Shown here one piece after another: positions 51,239 to 62,193 of a DNA stretch of 64,000 bases. The translations under genes were made by a program, and so were the position numbers. The notes beneath the pieces are model-generated. The model searched no databases. It was given only the letters and a program-made list of their open reading frames with translations, and was not told the DNA's origin. Position 1 is the stretch's first letter; the number at the start of each line of letters is the position of its first letter. Origin of the DNA: Bemisia tabaci (Eukaryota > Arthropoda > Insecta > Hemiptera > Aleyrodidae); the NCBI RefSeq assembly GCF_918797505.1, contig NC_092797.1:868001-932000 (forward strand), written 5' to 3'.

Positions 51239-52475
51239 GAGAAATCCGGAGGGGGAGGGGGGCAAAATTCAGAAAGAAGTCCGGGGGAAGTCAAAATCAC
51301 TGGACGAGGAAGGTCAACATCCAAGGATCTAGGGGGGGGGGGGAGAGCAATCCGGGGGGGGGGGGGGCATATCCGGAGCTAAGAGGGATAAAAATCGAGA
51401 GAAATATCCGGAGGGGAGTCAAAACTTGAAAGAAAGTGGAAATCTTAGGGGAAGGTAAAAAAAAAAACAAAAAAAAAAACGAGCATACCCTCCTCCTATT
51501 TGAAAGGTGAATAGTTGCTCGTATGAAAACCCGGGTTGGGCACCACTGGATGGATTCACGTCATTTCGATGGCCATTTAGTACGATACAACGTATCTCCG
51601 TTGCGGTATTTCAAGATTTCTGCTCATATTCTATTTTTTTGAAGAGAAAAAATAGAATATCATATATCATATCATAACTTCAAATTTATATAGAATATTC
51701 TACTGACAGAAAAGGAGACCAAAGAATTTTTTGGCCATGGATTTATCGGTCCACCAATCAAAGCTTAGAGCGATGAACGCGTACAGCTTTTTCGACCACA
51801 TAAACTTTTTTGCAACGCAGTATGTTAGTTGCCTATACGTCAAGGCGCGAATGATCGATTATCGATATTTCGCCATTTGAAGCTATGGCAAAGAATCGAT
51901 TATCAAGGTGTTCGTTACGAACACCCTGTCCATCGATTCTTTCAAATAGGTTTAAATGGCTGCAGATCAATCCATGCATCGCAAAATACGCCACTCTCTG
52001 CCGCCTTAAGGGCGATGCGGCATGACGAGGCGATTCAATGCCACTTCAACGAAAAAGTCAGAAAATCTGAATGGAAAAATGTGTTGGTTGCGTAATTTTT
52101 AATTTACGGTCGGCATGACCTCCTCCCCCCCCCCCCCCCCCCCTTCGGAAAATGGAAAGTCGTGGGAGCGGCAAAATCTTGATGGCCAGGGGCGAGAATT
52201 ACGTAAATCTGGTCATACACTACAGAGTTCAAAAAGTTGTGCGCTTGATTTCCACATTTTACGATAGGAGCGTAATGACGAGTCATAAACGTCAATAATT
52301 CTAAATTGAGACAGGAGAAGATCTACCTTTCCCCTTCAAATCCGTGTGATGCAATATCACATACTTAGTACGCGGCCCAAATAGTTCCGCGCTTAATTTT
52401 TGTATTCAACGCTGCGAGCATACTGCTTACATTCATAAACGTCAGTCTCACGATCAGTAATATGAAGCAAGTGAA
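51239..52475. other. Repeat-derived sequence, no gene
   Basis: It includes G-rich runs (51240-51420), a degraded relative of the 43041 MITE at about 51838-52000 (shared GGTGTTCGTTACGAACACC) and a poly-C run near 52126-52143. Confidence 0.55.
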
Positions 52476-52690
52476 GAGCTAAGATTTTCCTCCATGTCAG
52501 CGTGATACCACATCACATATCTAGCTCAGAGTTCAAATAGTTGCGCGCTTGAGCTAAGATTTTCCTTCATTACCACGGGATACCACATCACATACCTAGT
52601 TCAGAGTTCAAATAGTTGTGCGCTTGAGCTAAGATTTTCCTTCATTACCGCGGGATACCACATCTTCTACCTACTCCGGATCCGTCAATA
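52476..52690. repeat. 75-bp tandem repeat
   Basis: GAGCTAAGATTTTCCT begins at 52476, 52551 and 52626, an exact 75-bp period. Each unit includes GATACCACATCACATA and AGAGTTCAAATAGTTG. A diverged older unit precedes it at about 52320-52400. Confidence 0.9.
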
Positions 52691-52847
52691 GGAATAGGTA
52701 CATACTAAAGTTTAGAGAGCGCGATTAACGTATGTTTTTTGAACATAGAACAATTCCGGTGTAGTGAAATAGTGCTTTCCGGTATTTTTATAGCCTAGAT
52801 CGCCAAACTAAAGCCGAACTTTACATAAGAAACACGTACCGTTTTAA

Positions 52848-53104
52848 CCGCGTTAAGCAAAAAGGAACCAAGCCATACATCAGCCATTGCCAATTTTAAC
52901 GGGGCAATTTAATTTTTTATACGAAAACGGTTAAGCGGAATTTTTTGCAAATTTCAGTGAATTGTTTGCATTATGCGAGGTAGGTACATTCCTTAAAATT
53001 TTCAAAGGAATCCGGACGAACGTTCTTTTGTTAAAAATTCAATTGCCCTGTTAAATTTGGCAATAGCTGATTGTGGCTTGGTTGCTCTCTGCTAAATGCG
53101 GTCC
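52848..53104. mobile_element. Palindromic element, uninterrupted relative of 44829-45525
   Basis: CAAGCCATACATCAGCCATT at the left is matched by the inverted CAATAGCTGATTGTGGCTTG at the right; both correspond to the halves of the 44829 copy. Confidence 0.78.
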
Positions 53105-55571
53105 TATTCGTTGACAATATTGTTTCATGGTTCAATCGAAGCTAATGGAGCGATATGAAAGAGCGGTTTTTTTAACAGTTAACTTGAATATTTGCTCTCC
53201 GTGGTGTATGTCTGTTGCTTTTGCAGCAAAATTGAAGGCAAATCTCGAGTGAACGATATGCGTTGATGGGATTACAGAAGTTTAAGGGAGCGAGTTCGAA
53301 GTATATCGATGGCGAAAGTGCGAAACTACGTATCTCCATTGCGGATCTAATTTCTGATCCTATTTTATTTTTTCAATGAGAGACTAACGCAACCATATAA
53401 TTTGAAATTCCTGCGGAATATCCTGCTGATAAAGAAGAAAAGTCAAAGAGGTTTTCAAGAAATTTAGTCGACTGTAGCTTTCAAATGAATTAGGAGTGGA
53501 AATTTTGAAACGCTGCGATGGAGGCAGACGGTGTTGCACTTGGGCCGTCGATATTCATTGATAATATGTAGAATCCATTTGAACAGCACACAGTTATCTG
53601 ATAGCACGCATGCACTAAGACTGTTTGTAAGTGAGTCATGACGCTTCGATGCAGTCAAGAGCGCGCCCTTTTCCCCGAAAAAAAAAACCCGAGTCTAATC
53701 TATCTTGGTGATATTGCCATAAAGGTGTGCACAAGTGTACATCAGAGTGGAACTTCTACCCGACTGGCAACAAGTGGTTGCGAAAAATTTGCCGGGGCGT
53801 TACGTCCAAAATTAACGTTCCATCAACGTTTTCGCAACGATTTTAAAATGTTATTTGAAGCAGTTGCCGGGCGGGCAAGGAGAATTTTTATTCGGAGGGT
53901 AAGTGGGAAAGTTTTTGATTTTTTTAAATACCTACGTGTTTTTTCTTCTATCTCGTGTGGAAACAATACAAAAGCTCAAAAATGTAAGTGCCTTGATTGA
54001 TGTACCTATTTTGAAAGTCTTGTCTCTGAAGTAAGTAATCACTTCAACTAAAATTTATATAGCATTGTTTTTTTAACAAAATACCTAGTTTGGTTTAGTT
54101 ATGTACTTAAATTACGACGATCAGCAACCAGGTTATTTACGTCGAGGACCAGGAAACCTTAAATTTTTAAATTTAATTGCTTAAAGAGTTTTAAAATTTT
54201 GGTGACTACTATTGGATCATCTGAGCTTAAAGGATGGTTGTTATGAATTAGGGAATTTTGATTATTGAATTTTTACACACGGACACACACACTCGCAAAA
54301 ATACAGGCTGGGCCTCGTAATTTGGTCCGCGCTGGTAGTGGCGATCCCGAATCCGGTTGCCCCGAAAAAGCACCGGAGTGCTTTCCGACCATGAGCCCTG
54401 GAAAGAACGGCCGTAAACGGGGACTAAGGCTCAATCTGGATTGGTCCATACGCTGTTTTGTCCTTTCTCTCTCTCGCACTCATTGCTCAGATGCGGCACG
54501 TCAAAGGAGCACACTCGGCTTTGAAACGCCGCCCCAATTATCGTCTATCTCTCTCCCACTCATTGATCAGATGCGGCAACCCGCGGCTCGTCAAAGGGAC
54601 ACCTGGCGCACACACACACACTCGTTCTCACCCTCACAGTCACCCTCACACACACCCTTATATATATAGTTATGGGATTCATCTTAAAAATTTGATCGAT
54701 AACTCGAAATTGTGTGATACTCTGAAGTTGCGAAAATTTCAGATTTTGCCGACATTAGTGCACTTTTCAGTGCCGTTTTTCTTGTGGCCTTTGAACCAAG
54801 CAGAGACAATGACAAAACAAAACTCGCGAAAGAAGAGAATAATCGATCATACAAGATTGTAATTCAGGTAGCAAGCTGTAAAAGTATTGCTGTTATAGCG
54901 GATTGTTGTGAATGTTGCTTATTCACTCATTGAAGGGGCTGCATCTGCAATGATATTGAAATAAGTTGAAATTGTTTTGCTTCGCAAGTTACCTATACCT
55001 TCCTCACATATGGGACACACTTTATATGTATTGATCGTTTAAAATCGGCATTTGTCTACCAGATAATGTGCAAACTGAGAGGCTTGGAGGACACGGTGCA
55101 TAAGTGCAGTTCTTGAAAAACTTGAGGTAGGTATTAATGATTTCATGTGAAACTAGTCTTAATGCATGTTTTGTGAAAAATTCGCTCCCAAATTCAAATT
55201 TTTAAGTATAACAAAGTCAGTTTGAACTTTTTTTCCGCCGTGAGGATCCATGTAATTTTGAAACTTCAAATACGTATTTCTCGAAATAGCAAAATTTGCA
55301 CATAAGTCCTCCAAACTCCTCAAATATTGCTTTTTCATGGTAGGAAAAAAAACTTCAATTGTATTGCATTCAATTGCAATTTTATTACATTCAATTGCAA
55401 TTTTATTTTAATATTTCCTTTGAGATGTTTTACTTGAGCAGCAAGAGAGTGCGGGAACCGTGTAAGTCTCCACATATGGTCGCTACCTTTGCATTATAAC
55501 TTCTTTATCAGTTCATCATTTAGCGATTTTTATAAAACTACATATAGTCAATTGTACTCCTTTGCTTGTAG
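53105..55571 (+). other. Region upstream of the unrecognised membrane-protein gene
   Basis: It probably contains its promoter and 5' exons. Possible donors follow CGGAGG at about 53899 (GTAAGT) and CTTGAG at about 55125 (GTAGGT), but no open frame with ATG joins to the exon at 55572. Confidence 0.35.
54610..54668. repeat. CA/CT-rich microsatellite
   Basis: Stretches such as CACACACACACAC, CACCCTCACA and TATATATATA are present. Confidence 0.9.
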
Positions 55572-55784
55572 GAATTTGTGGGAGTGAAGCGAGCAGTGAA
55601 GAAAGCCCTCCGCAAAGGCACAGATCTCAAGTTTTTGCTCGCGATCCTTTTTTTCATATTGTTTTCCGCTGCCGTCCTATTGGTCTCGAAAACCTTCATG
55701 AGGGAAAACCGCTTGGATCCCCTTTTAAATTTCCATCAAAGTACTCCAGTTCCCGTTTCCCGAGATTCACCAATACCCCTCCAG
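55572..55784 (+). CDS. Exon with transmembrane segment (71 codons)
   Basis: It begins EFVGVKRAVKKALRKGTDLK, then the hydrophobic segment and FMRENRLDPLLNFHQSTPVP, ending SPIPLQ before GTAAGT. The acceptor is TTGCTTGTAG. Both ends are phase 0 and no in-frame ATG precedes the membrane segment. Confidence 0.7.
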
Positions 55785-58700
55785 GTAAGTCTCCCAGAAT
55801 CACTCAAAATTAATTGATTCAGCTTGTCTCTGATTGCCTCTCGTGGAGGTGTCGTCACAGAAGTTCGCATTTGTTTACTTTCGGTTTGCTAGCGCAGACG
55901 ACGAATTCAAAAGGCCTATGCACAGATCGCCGTTCGCTACTATTCACCTTAAAAACATCCTTCTCATGATCGTATCATAAAAAAACTACTAATCAGTTAT
56001 GATCCAGGGCCGGATTTAGGGAATGGCCACATGGGCCGCGGCCCATAGCGGCAAATCTAGGGGGCGGGAAATTTTGCAATTTTTTTTAATGTAGGTATAA
56101 AAAAAATCGGATTTAAAAAAAAATTACAAACGAGAAAAGCGACAAACTCTCTTATCTTCTCAGAGAATAGTGAATTCTAATTTTGTCGTCTATTAGTGAT
56201 ACAGGACAGCACCTTTAATTAGTCGAGTTAATAGAGTAACCAAACACGGAGTTTGGCCTGGAACGGTGCGACTTAGAGAGAAATGATGACGAGGACTTGA
56301 TGCCGCAATCACACGCTGAATGTGGAAGCTGAATGTGGCTTGAATGTGAAAGTCATCGGCCCGATGCCTGAATTTTGCGCGTGACGCGCTTAATTCAGCA
56401 ACGATTCTCAGCAACCATCGGACCAATGTTGGATATGTCTGAACTATTCGAGTATAGATATTTTGATACACATCTGGATGAAAATAACTGGAATTTGCGA
56501 AATTTCAGCCGTTGGGCGATGACTGTTGACTTTGCACATTCAGCAGCTAAATTCAGCGTGTGATTGCGGCATAAGATGAAAAGGAGAAGCCCTGGGCGCG
56601 GCGGTCGGCATGTAAATACTAGGGGGCGACGCCCCCTGGCCGCTACGCGGCCCAACCCCCCGAAGGCGCTCCGCGCCATCAATGGGCCGCTTCGCGGCCC
56701 TGTTTTTACCCTCCTATTAGTATTAGTTTTATTTTTCCCCTAAAAAAATTCGATATGAGGAATACTTAATAGAATGAAATAATTTTTGGTTTTGATGAAT
56801 AAAGAAAAAAAAAATTTTTGAAGTCAAAAGGACGCGTTTTAGAATGACTGCTTAATGAAATATTACAGTAAAACAACGAGTAGTTTAAATCAGGTGATTA
56901 CTCAGTATCTCTGGAGTCGGGGATCGAACCCACACCTTGATCAATGTGGATACATCCGACGTCGTAGACGACTCGGCCACCGCTCATCTTAGGGTAATTG
57001 GCGGAAATCTTGTGTAGATAAGTGTAGAGCTGATGCGCAGGCTACACACCTACTGCGCAACCTCCTCGACCACTGCGCATCCTCCCGCGCATAGCGGTAG
57101 CAGTCCCGGAGCACTCTGTAAATTCACTCACTTTTATAACGTGATTTTAAAAAAACCTGGGTCCTTTTTCCAAAATCTGATTAGAGCGGGCTCATCTAGA
57201 GCCTATTACCTGTCGATTTACGCAAAAATCATGGAAATCGGCCCAGTAGAATGCTCAAACGAACTATGACAAAACACATAAATTTACATTGTTTATATGG
57301 GAGAATTCGCAACTTTACCACGTAATATAAAAAAACCTGGGCCATATTTTGAAAATCTGAAAAGAGTTGGCTTATCTAGAGACAATTGCCCGTCGATAGC
57401 CGCAAAAATCATGAAAATCGGCCCGGTAGAACGCTGGAACTAAGCGTCACCAGTTTCGCAAAATNNNNNNNNNNNNNNNNNNNNNNNNNNNNNNNNNNNN
57501 NNNNNNNNNNNNNNNNNNNNNNNNNNNNNNNNNNNNNNNNNNNNNNNNNNNNNNNNNNNNNNNNNNNNNNNNNNNNNNNNNNNNNNNNNNNNNNNNNNNN
57601 NNNNNNNNNNNNNNNNNNNNNNNNNNNNNNNNNNNNNNNNNNNNNNNNNNNNNNNNNNNNNNNNNNNNNNNNNNNNNNNNNNNNNNNNNNNNNNNNNNNN
57701 NNNNNNNNNNNNNNNNNNNNNNNNNNNNNNNNNNNNNNNNNNNNNNNNNNNNNNNNNNNNNNNNNNNNNNNNNNNNNNNNNNNNNNNNNNNNNNNNNNNN
57801 NNNNNNNNNNNNNNNNNNNNNNNNNNNNNNNNNNNNNNNNNNNNNNNNNNNNNNNNNNNNNNNNNNNNNNNNNNNNNNNNNNNNNNNNNNNNNNNNNNNN
57901 NNNNNNNNNNNNNNNNNNNNNNNNNNNNNNNNNNNNNNNNNNNNNNNNNNNNNNNNNNNNNNNNACACCATTCATTAAACAAAGGATATTCAACTGACGG
58001 TGAGCTGAAATCTTATTGTTTTTTGGGCCAAATGTGTGCTCACAAATACTTTGACCAATTTCATAGTAAGAGCGGTGGTGTCTTTTAGATATCACCTAGT
58101 CAATGGACATTATTGGACCTCTGTGGGCTAATTACTGAAATTGATAGATAAAACGCCAGACAAAGGGGAAACGGAGCGATCCTACTGGTTGAAACAGGCG
58201 ATTGTTATGGACTGAGGGAAAAATGATGGACTAATTATGAGGTCTTTCGTTGGTTGCAGTTAGTTGGTCTAACTCACCTCCTCTGTCCATTGAAACTACT
58301 CGATCGTTTCAACTAAAAAGATCACTCTATTTTTCAATTGTCTTTTTTGTCTATCGCTCTGTCTATCGCTCTGTCTATAAATGTCCGCTGATCCGTGGCG
58401 CAGCCAAGGGAGAGGCAAGGGGGTCTCAACCTCACGCTCACGCCTCAATGCTGGAAAATCCCCCTCCCCCTCCCTCGAATGTATTTTTCGCGATTTTCAG
58501 GAATTTTTAACATGCGCCCCCGACCCTCTCCTGCATGAGACAGTTTTTGACCGCCTCGTTCACTCTTAGTCAAAAGAATCGATCGGTGAAGGAAAATTAA
58601 AATGTCTAAAATGAGGATTTTCGGTGTTTTTTCGGAGCAGATGGAACATGTTACCCTGCTGAATTTTTCTCATGGGAATGTCATGTGATCACATGTACCT

Positions 58701-61649
58701 CACGAGAATGACATGTGATCACATGCACCTCACGAGAATGACGTGTGATCACATGCGCTCTCAAGGGAATGACACATCACATGTGCTCCCCTGGGGAATG
58801 GACAAGGGAGCCAGTGAGCTCCCGTGGGGGCTAACATGTGACCCGTGCGCTCCCATGAAAGTGTATGTGACCGATGTGACCCGTATGTGCTCTCGCGGGA
58901 CCTCTCACGGTGTCTCGTGGATCATCATAGAACTTCAGGGAAAATGCCACGGGCCCATATGTGACTGCAGTCCACTACAGTGGAGCATCACAGAACTATG
59001 TTCATGGGAAATGCATACAGGACCTTACAGCGTCCTACAAAGACGTCACCGAACTTGGGAACGGATACATTGCGACGAAACACTGCGTCTTTATCTACTT
59101 TAGATGCTTTATAAGTTATACCCTGATACAAATATTGCCCCTTGGGCTGGACACGAGATCACATCTGCTTCTCTGAGGAATAGCAAGGAAAGCCCCTGTG
59201 TTCCCAAGGGAATGACAGGGGATCCCCTGTGCTCCCAAGGAAGTGAACAGGGGGTCACCTGTTCACCCATGAGAGTCTGGGGATCTTCAGTCCCGTCCCT
59301 CCGTCCCCGCGCGTCCCGTAGCTTTAAGGTTCGGTTGGCGGACTGCCGGCTTTTCCGTTGTTTTTTTTATTTTATTTATTTTTCAATCAATTTTATTTAT
59401 TTGTTGATTTTTTTATTTATTGTTATTTTTTATTTTTTTAATTTATTAACATGTCATGATGGATTATTTCGGGCGTCGAGAAACGAACTCCCACCTCGGG
59501 CCAAAGTGGAGAATCACTTAATATCCCGGACGACTCAGCTATATTGCCAAGCTGATAGAAGAATGGTGAACCTTGCGTTTACAGCGAAGAGCTAACGTGC
59601 AGGTCACTTGTCCACTTCGCAACCTTTTGCGCGTAGCAGCAGCAGTCAGGGCCGGATTTAGGGGGTGGCCACGTGGACCTCGGCCCATGGCGGCAAATCT
59701 AGGGGACGGCAAATTTTGCAAGTTTTTTAAACGTAGGTATAAAACAAATCGGATTTAGAAAAAAAAATTACAAACAAGAAAAGGCGACAAAATCTCCCAT
59801 TTCCTGAAAGTATAGTAATTTCTAATTTTGTCGTCTTTCAGTAATGCAAGAGACAGCACCTTTAATTAGCCGAGTTAAGAGAGAAACAGAGAGGTGATGA
59901 AAAGGTGAGGCCCTCGGCGCAGCGGTCGGCGTGAAACGTATAGCGCCTACAAGAATGCATGAATACTTCACGCACTGCGCCAAACACAGTGCGGTCTGCG
60001 CGGGCGCGGCGGCGGAAGTTCCAAAATCATTAAATAACATTTATGCCAGTTCTCTCATTATTTTTTCGTTCATTTCTGATAAATGAAAAGCCTTGACCAC
60101 ACAGAGATAGGTTTACGGAACTTAACTTTCGCGCAAGTTCCGTGAACTTTTGCTAATAGTGTTGACAGGGCTTTTCCAAAAAATGTGTCCAACACGAGTA
60201 AACGCTTCTTATGCACCCTTCCTCCCCCGGCACGTTCACTTGATGTTTTTTATTGATGTTTCAAAACGAATGAGGAGGAGGCACCAAAATACAGGCGGCC
60301 CATGGGTGGCAAGTAGGTGTAAATCCAGCCCTGGCAGCAGTTGGGGAGATATTCTGCAAATTTGCTCACTTTTATAACGTGATTGTAAAAAACCTGGGTC
60401 CTACTTCTAAAATCTGATCAAAGCGGGCTCATCTACGGACTATCACCTGTTGATAACCGCAAAAATCATGGCAATCGGCCCGGTAGAACGCTCAAACAAA
60501 CTGTGACAAAAAATAAATTTAACATTGTTTAAATGAGAGAATTCACAACTTTAACACGTAAGATACAAAAACCTAGGTCATATTTTCAAAATCTGACTAA
60601 AGCGGGCTCATCTAGAGACAATTGCCTGTCGATGGCCGCAAAAATCATGAAAATCGGCTCGGTAGAACGCTTGAACTAAAGCGTTACCAGAAATGAAAAT
60701 TTAGGAGGCCGAACTTATAGTATAGATTTTGAAATCAGACATGCGTGATTATACGAGAGAAAAAAAAGGAAAAACAATCCCTCTACCATGCACCAAAAAA
60801 GATATTGGCGCTTAAGAATTGGCGATTTGGAAAATAATCGGTTCAATTAACCTAGACTGCAAATTAGATGCTAGAGTCGTAATGTAAGTGGGAGAGCCGG
60901 CGCCACTTTTTAGCAATTATCAGGTCTCGAATTCCGTAACTCCGGTGCGGGTGCGGCGCTGAGTCACTTTTTCGATACATAGTCGATTGTTTGCGATACT
61001 TGGGGACCCGGCCATGGAATCACTCCCTACTCCACACTGTCATTTTGGATCGAAAATGTATCGAAAAAGTGACCAGCACACCGGGCTCGGAACTTGTTGA
61101 ACAGAACATGGCGCCAGCTCTCCTATTTACATTGCGACTCTATGTGCTCTATGTTGAAAATTCAAAAATATCTTAAAGAGACCTCCGGCCCTTCGTTCGA
61201 GGTGCCTGGTTTCGCCTACGCGAGGAGGCCCAGTGGCCATATTCTCCGAATAAAAGTACTCTGCTTTTTGTTTCAGGTGAGGACAGCCAACGCTCAGAGC
61301 ACACAGTGTCCGAGTACATAACCTCCAATGAGCGGATGAACACGATGGGTGGCGGGAAGAGAGAGACCCGGTCGCCGGAGAGGGTCCACGGGAAGCACTC
61401 GCGGTCTCGGAGCAGGAGCGGGAGCCGGGAGTACATCCCGAGCCGGGCCAGCTCCCGCGGGAAGGAGTACTCTCATCAGAGCCTCGGCAACGGGATCAAC
61501 GGGATCAACGGGATGAGAGGGCACGACGACCAGGACAGCTCGGACATCTACGTCACTAGCGGTGCCTATCGCGCCCCATCCGAATATAGGTACATGAAAC
61601 ATGAGAATATCGCTTATCGAACTGACTTTGAAATCGAGATCGACAACAG
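55572..61649 (+). CDS. Unrecognised single-pass membrane protein, two internal exons
   Basis: Exons 55572-55784 and 61282-61649 join in phase 0 and give 193 codons. The first has a basic stretch (KRAVKKALRKGTDLK), then a hydrophobic segment FLLAILFFILFSAAVLLV and a short stem. The second is Arg/Ser/Gly-rich (SRSRSRSGSREYIPSRASSR) and ends in YRTDFEIEIDN. Positive charge before the hydrophobic segment predicts a type II topology, as in many Golgi enzymes and sarcoglycan-like proteins, but I cannot name a family. The start codon must lie on an upstream exon and the frame continues past 61649 (two bases of a split codon before GTGCGT). The intron contains a 500-N gap, so an extra exon could be hidden. 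Using acceptor AG 61280-61281 rather than 61275-61276 is required to keep the frame. Confidence 0.6.
56005..56702. mobile_element. hAT-like element, family CAGGGCCGGATTTAG, with nested insert
   Basis: The left end CAGGGCCGGATTTAGGG and the following 250 bp match the 59647 element (shared GACAGCACCTTTAATTAG). The right side is different and GC-rich, ending GGCCGCTTCGCGGCCCTG. No target duplication is seen. Confidence 0.75.
56300..56572. mobile_element. Element nested in 56005-56702
   Basis: The ends ATGCCGCAATCACACGCTGA and the complement are inverted. The 59647 copy lacks this segment at the equivalent point, so it is an insertion. Confidence 0.85.
56911..56985 (-). repeat. tRNA-derived SINE-like unit
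   Basis: On the minus strand GGTGGCCGAGTCG resembles a pol III A box and GGTTCGATCCC a B box, spaced as in a tRNA of the Ser type. Acceptor-stem pairing is poor, so it is not a working tRNA gene. A degraded relative lies at about 59470-59555. Confidence 0.7.
57107..57464. repeat. 180-bp tandem pair, copy 1, cut by assembly gap
   Basis: AAAAACCTGGG recurs exactly 180 bp apart (about 57152 and 57332), with CGCAAAAATCATG and AATCGGCCC in each unit. The same pair occurs at 60350-60690. Confidence 0.9.
57465..57964. other. Assembly gap, 500 N
   Basis: Exactly 500 undetermined bases, a common placeholder length. Open frames that run through it are artefacts. Confidence 1.
58121..58379. mobile_element. 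MITE, family TGAAATTGATAGAC, copy 4
   Basis: It begins GGGCTAATTACTGAAATTGA and shares GGTTGAAACAGGC and GATGGACTAATTATGAGGTC with other copies. The right end is replaced by CTCTGTCTATCG repeats. Confidence 0.8.
58671..58800. repeat. 30-bp minisatellite with ATGTGATCACAT palindrome
   Basis: GAATG recurs at 58676, 58706 and 58736, an exact 30-bp period, each unit with TGTGATCACATG and CACCTCACGAGA. More diverged units continue to about 59290. Confidence 0.85.
59647..60333. mobile_element. hAT element, family CAGGGCCGGATTT, with 8-bp duplication
   Basis: The ends CAGGGCCGGATTT and AAATCCAGCCCTG are flanked by GCAGCAGT on both sides (59639-59646, 60334-60341). The homologous sequence at about 57087-57140 lacks the insertion and serves as the empty site. 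Confidence 0.95.
60350..60690. repeat. 180-bp tandem pair, copy 2
   Basis: It matches 57107-57464 along its length, including CTGGGTCC, CGCAAAAATCATG and GGTAGAACGCT blocks in both units. Confidence 0.9.
60860..61153. mobile_element. Diverged relative of the 44843 hAT element
   Basis: TAGAGTCGTAATGTAAGTGG at the left and ATTTACATTGCGACTCTATG at the right are inverted and resemble the ends of 44843-45277. The exact limits are unclear. Confidence 0.65.
61282..61649 (+). CDS. Exon with Arg/Ser-rich stem (122 codons plus 2 nt)
   Basis: It begins DSQRSEHTVSEYITSNERMN, includes NGINGINGMRGHDDQDSSD and ends ENIAYRTDFEIEIDN before GTGCGT. GC content is well above the flanking DNA, as expected for coding sequence. 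If the first AG (61276) were used the frame would stop after 14 codons. Confidence 0.65.
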
Positions 61650-61994
61650 GTGCGTCCTCCTCGCAGGTATAGCAACCCTACCCAATTGAATGTCACTCTG
61701 GGTGCTCGCTGTAATCCACCGCCAGAGTGAGTTCCTGTCGCACAGAACTAACTGAAAAATCATTGCTACGAGAAGGGCAGCAGTCGGCCATCTTTGCTCC
61801 GATTTTTGAAATCCTCGCTTCCCCGTTCAGCCTATCGTTTTAAATTTCGCGGGGAAAAAGAGCAAAGTCCGCTTCCAAAAAGTGACTATGCGCGATCTTA
61901 CGGGAGGATCTGCCAGCTTCCTTTCTGGTAGCTATTATTTTATGTTTCAAGATAAGTGAAACGAAGGTCGTCACCCCCCGGCCAAAGTACCAAA

Positions 61995-62193
61995 AGCGCC
62001 ACGCGACGTTTCAAAATTTCCGCCGCCGTTATATTTTTATACGGAGAAATTGTTCAACGAAGCTGTTCGAAAGTGTCACTGAATTTTCTTAGTGCTGCCG
62101 ATAAAATTCGGTGAAATTTTCAAACAGATTCAACCTACGATTTCTTTGTAAAAAAGTAAAATGGCGGCGGAAATTTTGAAACGTCGCATGGCG
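61995..62193. mobile_element. MITE with GCGACGTTTCAAAATTTCCG arms
   Basis: GCGCCACGCGACGTTTCAAA and its inverted counterpart at the right (GAAACGTCGCATGGCGCC) form arms of about 40 bp. Diverged fragments with the same motif occur near 8900, 51600 and 53510. Confidence 0.8.

Noticed and set aside
54265..54862. Two overlapping 134-codon plus-strand open frames
   Set aside because: Composition follows the CA/CT-rich microsatellite and neither joins in phase to the exon at 55572.
56911..56985. Functional tRNA-Ser gene
   Set aside because: A and B boxes are present but acceptor-stem pairing and anticodon arm are not convincing; it is linked to a dispersed repeat.
57386..58095. Open frames of 174-228 codons across 57465-57964
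   Set aside because: They consist almost entirely of undetermined bases.
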